Of a stretch of DNA of 64,000 nucleotides, positions 61,756-64,000 are shown piece by piece (position 1 is the first letter of the stretch; each line of letters starts with the position of its first letter). The notes beneath the pieces were generated by a model. The model was given only the letters and a program-made list of their open reading frames with translations. It searched no databases and was not told the origin of the DNA. The position numbers were made by a program, and so were the translations under genes. Source of the DNA: Natronorubrum thiooxidans (GTDB lineage Archaea; Halobacteriota; Halobacteria; Halobacteriales; Natrialbaceae); contig NZ_FTNR01000004.1 of NCBI RefSeq assembly GCF_900156475.1, positions 186,001-250,000 of the forward strand, given 5' to 3'.

Positions 61756-62367
61756 TTATAGATCGACGGTCGGTGTTTCGAACGCCCCCTCGTCGGCTTC
61801 GGGATCGTACTCTTCTAAGGCGGCGCGGACGAGTTCGAACACGCCGCGTTTGCTCCAGCGTGCGGTGTTGATGTTGAGGTCGTAGAACTCGCGTTCGTCG
61901 ATGTCGATCTCGTAGTAGGACTTGTAGCGGCCAGCCTCGCTGACCTCCCGGACGCGCATCTCGGCTTCCGTTTCGCCGCGGTCTTCGATGCGAGCGAGTC
62001 GGACGTCCTCTGGGGCATCCAGCCAAATCCGAAGATCGGCGCGCTCGCCGGCGAGCCAGCCGGCCAGCCGCGACTCGAGGATGAACGGCTTGTTCGCCAT
62101 CCCCCATTCTTCGGCGATCGACTGCAAACGCTGATCGATCGCCCGATCAATCTCGTCGGATTCGTCAGCTTTCGCCGTCAGCTGGTTGAGTGTCATCTCC
62201 TGTTCGTCCGCGATCTCGCGGAAGATGTCCCCACCGGAGACGTACGGGCAGCCCATCGCCTCGGCGAGTTGAGTACACAGCGTCGTCGCCCCACAGCCCG
62301 GTGGCCCGGAGACGGTGATGAACAGTGTGGTGTCAATTTCGGCCGTCGACGGATTCTCTGTGGACAT
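61756..62367 (-). CDS. cytidylate-kinase-like P-loop protein
   Basis: A 203-residue nucleotide-kinase-fold protein. The P-loop reads VSGPPGCGATTLC, with Ala where the Walker lysine is expected, as in the cytidylate kinase-like family. YVSGGDIFREIADEQEMTLNQL (nucleoside-binding) and a LID-like RIEDRGETEAEMRVREVSEAGRYKSYYEIDID segment follow. Substrate and activity are uncertain. The TATA-like GATATC near 62391-62396 is about 28 nt ahead of ATG 62367; a longer open frame is not favoured. Confidence 0.8.
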   Translation of the reverse strand: MSTENPSTAEIDTTLFITVSGPPGCGATTLCTQLAEAMGCPYVSGGDIFREIADEQEMTLNQLTAKADESDEIDRAIDQRLQSIAEEWGMANKPFILESRLAGWLAGERADLRIWLDAPEDVRLARIEDRGETEAEMRVREVSEAGRYKSYYEIDIDEREFYDLNINTARWSKRGVFELVRAALEEYDPEADEGAFETPTVDL

Positions 62368-62499
62368 ACAGGAATACTCACCGTTCAGGGTGAAAAGATA
62401 TCCGGCTGACGACGCACTCGAGTCTCGGTTGCGATCGACACCGCAGGGTCTCGCTGTGAGAGCGGCAGCGAGCGGGAACACGTGTTCCCGAACACACCG

Positions 62500-62985
62500 T
62501 CAGAAAAACGGCCAGCGCCGCGTGTCGAGTTCGATATCGACGTGCTCGAGGCGTGGATCCTCCGCGAGGGAGGCGACGATGTCCCGTTGTGCGTCGGCGT
62601 CACTGGTGCTGACTAGCGTCATCTGTCCGTCATAACGGCTGTCGGCATCGTCCCGCCATTCGAGTTCGAGTTTGGCGCGGCGGAATCGTGTGCCCGCAAC
62701 GAGTCGAATCGATTCGAGGGCCTCGAGCGGGATCTCGAAGTTCTCCTCGGCGAGGGCCTCGAGTTCGTCCAGCTTGCTGTCGTCGACGATCGCCCGGTCG
62801 CGTTCGCCCATATCCGCTCGCAACAGCATCGAGCGGTAGGATTCGCCGACGAAACACCAGACGACGCGGTCGTCGGTCACGACCAGCTCCCAGAACTCGA
62901 TCGAGTTCGGCCGCTGACGGAGCCAGTGCGTGAGTCGGGCGATCGGGGTGTCGGTCTCAGTCATAGCCTCGAGAGACGGTGTCAT
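62500..62985 (-). CDS. hypothetical protein coupled to sodium symporter
   Basis: A 161-residue cytoplasmic protein. Parts are FWELVVTDDRVVWCFVGESYRSMLLRADMGERDRAIVDDSKLDELEALAEENFEIPLEALESIRLV and a C-terminal beta-like stretch. I do not recognise a family. Its ATG 62985 overlaps the symporter stop by four bases (ATGA), which implies translational coupling and a role connected to that transporter; an alternative in-frame ATG is 62964. Confidence 0.75.
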   Translation of the reverse strand: MTPSLEAMTETDTPIARLTHWLRQRPNSIEFWELVVTDDRVVWCFVGESYRSMLLRADMGERDRAIVDDSKLDELEALAEENFEIPLEALESIRLVAGTRFRRAKLELEWRDDADSRYDGQMTLVSTSDADAQRDIVASLAEDPRLEHVDIELDTRRWPFF

Positions 62986-64000
62986 CGCTCGAGCAGCGCA
63001 TGTAAGTCAGTCGGCACGCTTCGGTCCGTTGTGACCGTCTGGACGTACAACGAGACGCCGACGAACAGGACGGTGGCGACCAACAGTGCGACCGTGCCGA
63101 CCGGGAAGACGTCCGGGTATGGGTACCACCACATGATCGATGCCGCCAGCCCGTCGAAGCCGGCGACCTCGAGCGCCATGGGGACGGCGCTAAAGAGGAT
63201 GTTGATGCCGAGCCCGGCGACCAGTGCGACGATCGCGCCCTCTTTCGTCGCGCCCTTCCAGTTCAGCCCGAAGACGACGACGGGGACGAACGCGGCGGCA
63301 AAAAAGCCCCAGCCAATCGTGCCGAGAATGCCGACCAGCGCGTCAGAGTAGTAGACGACACCGGTCGAGAGGATCGTCAACGCGGCCAGCGCACCCTGTG
63401 TGACGCGGAGTTCAGTCTGGTCGTCCGTGATCGGGTGGCCGAGCGCTCGCGGGATATCCCGCGAGGCAGCTGCCGCGCCGATGTTGAGGAACGAGTCACT
63501 CGTAGACATGATCGCCGCGAGCAGTGCCGCGAGGATGAGCCCGGCGACGACACTCGGCGTGTACTCGAGGACGAAGACGGGGCCGACCTCAGAGGCAGCG
63601 AACGTCTCGCCGATCTCGCCGGCTTCAACCATCGACCGCATCGAGAGCCCCGCCGAGAACGCGATCAGACTCGAGATCGCATAGGAAATCGCCGCGATGG
63701 GGGCACCCCATTTCAGGATCGTCATGTTCCGACTCATGTAGAACTTGGTGATCAGGTGGGGTTGGCCGGCCGCACCGACGGAGAACAGGATCCACCACGC
63801 GATTCCCACGAGGACGGCCGCGCTCGCAGAGCCCATCGCGCCGAACGGAGAGATGAGGTTCGGATCCGCACTCGCCAGGTTCCGCGAGATGGTGCCCATG
63901 CCGCCACCAAAGGAGAGGGCGTAGGCGAAGACGAAGCCGGCTCCGATGATCATCGTGATCGCTTGTAGGAAGTCCGTCCAGACGCCGGCGATCATGCCAC
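62982..64000 (-). CDS. sodium:solute symporter (SSS family), partial
   Basis: The C-terminal 339 codons of an SSS-family symporter; the N-terminus lies beyond the right edge. Membrane segments such as TDFLQAITMIIGAGFVFAYALSFG and WWILFSVGAAGQPHLITKFYMSRN, with the GQPHLITKFYMS signature and IMSTSDSFLNIGAAAASRDI, mark the family (proline/acetate/pantothenate type). Substrate is not evident. The next gene overlaps its stop by ATGA. Confidence 0.85.
   Translation of the reverse strand, partial: GMIAGVWTDFLQAITMIIGAGFVFAYALSFGGGMGTISRNLASADPNLISPFGAMGSASAAVLVGIAWWILFSVGAAGQPHLITKFYMSRNMTILKWGAPIAAISYAISSLIAFSAGLSMRSMVEAGEIGETFAASEVGPVFVLEYTPSVVAGLILAALLAAIMSTSDSFLNIGAAAASRDIPRALGHPITDDQTELRVTQGALAALTILSTGVVYYSDALVGILGTIGWGFFAAAFVPVVVFGLNWKGATKEGAIVALVAGLGINILFSAVPMALEVAGFDGLAASIMWWYPYPDVFPVGTVALLVATVLFVGVSLYVQTVTTDRSVPTDLHALLER

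Overview
The window comes from a haloarchaeon (class Halobacteria). It is GC-rich with strong CTCGAG over-use, and its proteins are very acidic. Most genes have a TATA-like box 26-30 nt upstream of the start codon, the pattern of leaderless archaeal transcripts. Secreted proteins carry twin-arginine signals. Family markers agree: DpsA, HemAT, archaeal-type SAM synthetase, archaeal FKBP, and a tRNA-Trp with a C/D-guide intron. A Natrialbales-like genus (Natrinema/Haloterrigena type) is my guess, not something the sequence proves. I see no rRNA, CRISPR array, intact transposase or prophage; this is mostly ordinary chromosome.

Layout. 0-6.8 kb: a small conserved protein, a gap with three hairpins, a PadR regulator, an MgtC/DUF4010 membrane protein, a class-III aminotransferase, a CPBP protease and purD. 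6.8-12.7 kb: a DUF1998 helicase translationally linked to a DnaQ-like nuclease that is interrupted by an in-frame TGA, divergent from a thyA-folA operon. 13-14.7 kb: tandem paralogues of a Tat-exported protein with a conserved 88-nt leader. 14.9-25.9 kb: aconitase, a DUF255 thioredoxin-fold protein, thioredoxin, HemAT, cysteine synthase, a lipoprotein and thiI. 26-35 kb: an MFS carrier, a small HTH protein, a metallo-hydrolase-like protein, SAM synthetase, a CYTH protein, FKBP, a RecA-fold protein and pyrBI. 35-43 kb: PRC-barrel proteins, enoyl-CoA hydratase, a Bat-type HTH, mobB, a metallo-hydrolase, a beta-helix protein, tRNA-Lys and a TrkA-N/DHH phosphoesterase. 43-51 kb: ADP-forming acyl-CoA synthetase with a phosphotransacetylase-like partner, then a metal (probably zinc) import cluster znuA-znuC-znuB preceded by a His/Asp-repeat lipoprotein. 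51-64 kb: a YihY protein, aldehyde dehydrogenase, dpsA, an iron-box promoter serving a tiny gene and possibly a macro-domain gene, a Usp protein, tRNA-Trp, a DUF5794-like protein, guaB, acyl-CoA synthetase, a nucleotide-kinase-like protein and a truncated sodium symporter.

Linked functions. thyA-folA supply dTMP and recycle folate. pyrB-pyrI form aspartate carbamoyltransferase. purD and guaB are purine genes. The helicase-nuclease pair resembles the bacterial MrfA/MrfB (YprA/YprB) repair pair. dpsA, the iron-box promoter and the zinc cluster make 48-56 kb a metal-homeostasis area.

Most notable: (1) the TGA inside the exonuclease II motif of the nuclease; (2) an 82-nt palindromic element present twice in opposite orientation at 89% identity, one copy flanked by a 7-bp direct repeat; (3) a short iron-boxed gene easily missed by gene callers; (4) the seven-unit Asp-Gly-His repeat lipoprotein beside znuACB; (5) the duplicated secreted protein with its conserved hairpin leader; (6) a tRNA-Lys 3'-end repeat 114 nt downstream of the intact tRNA.
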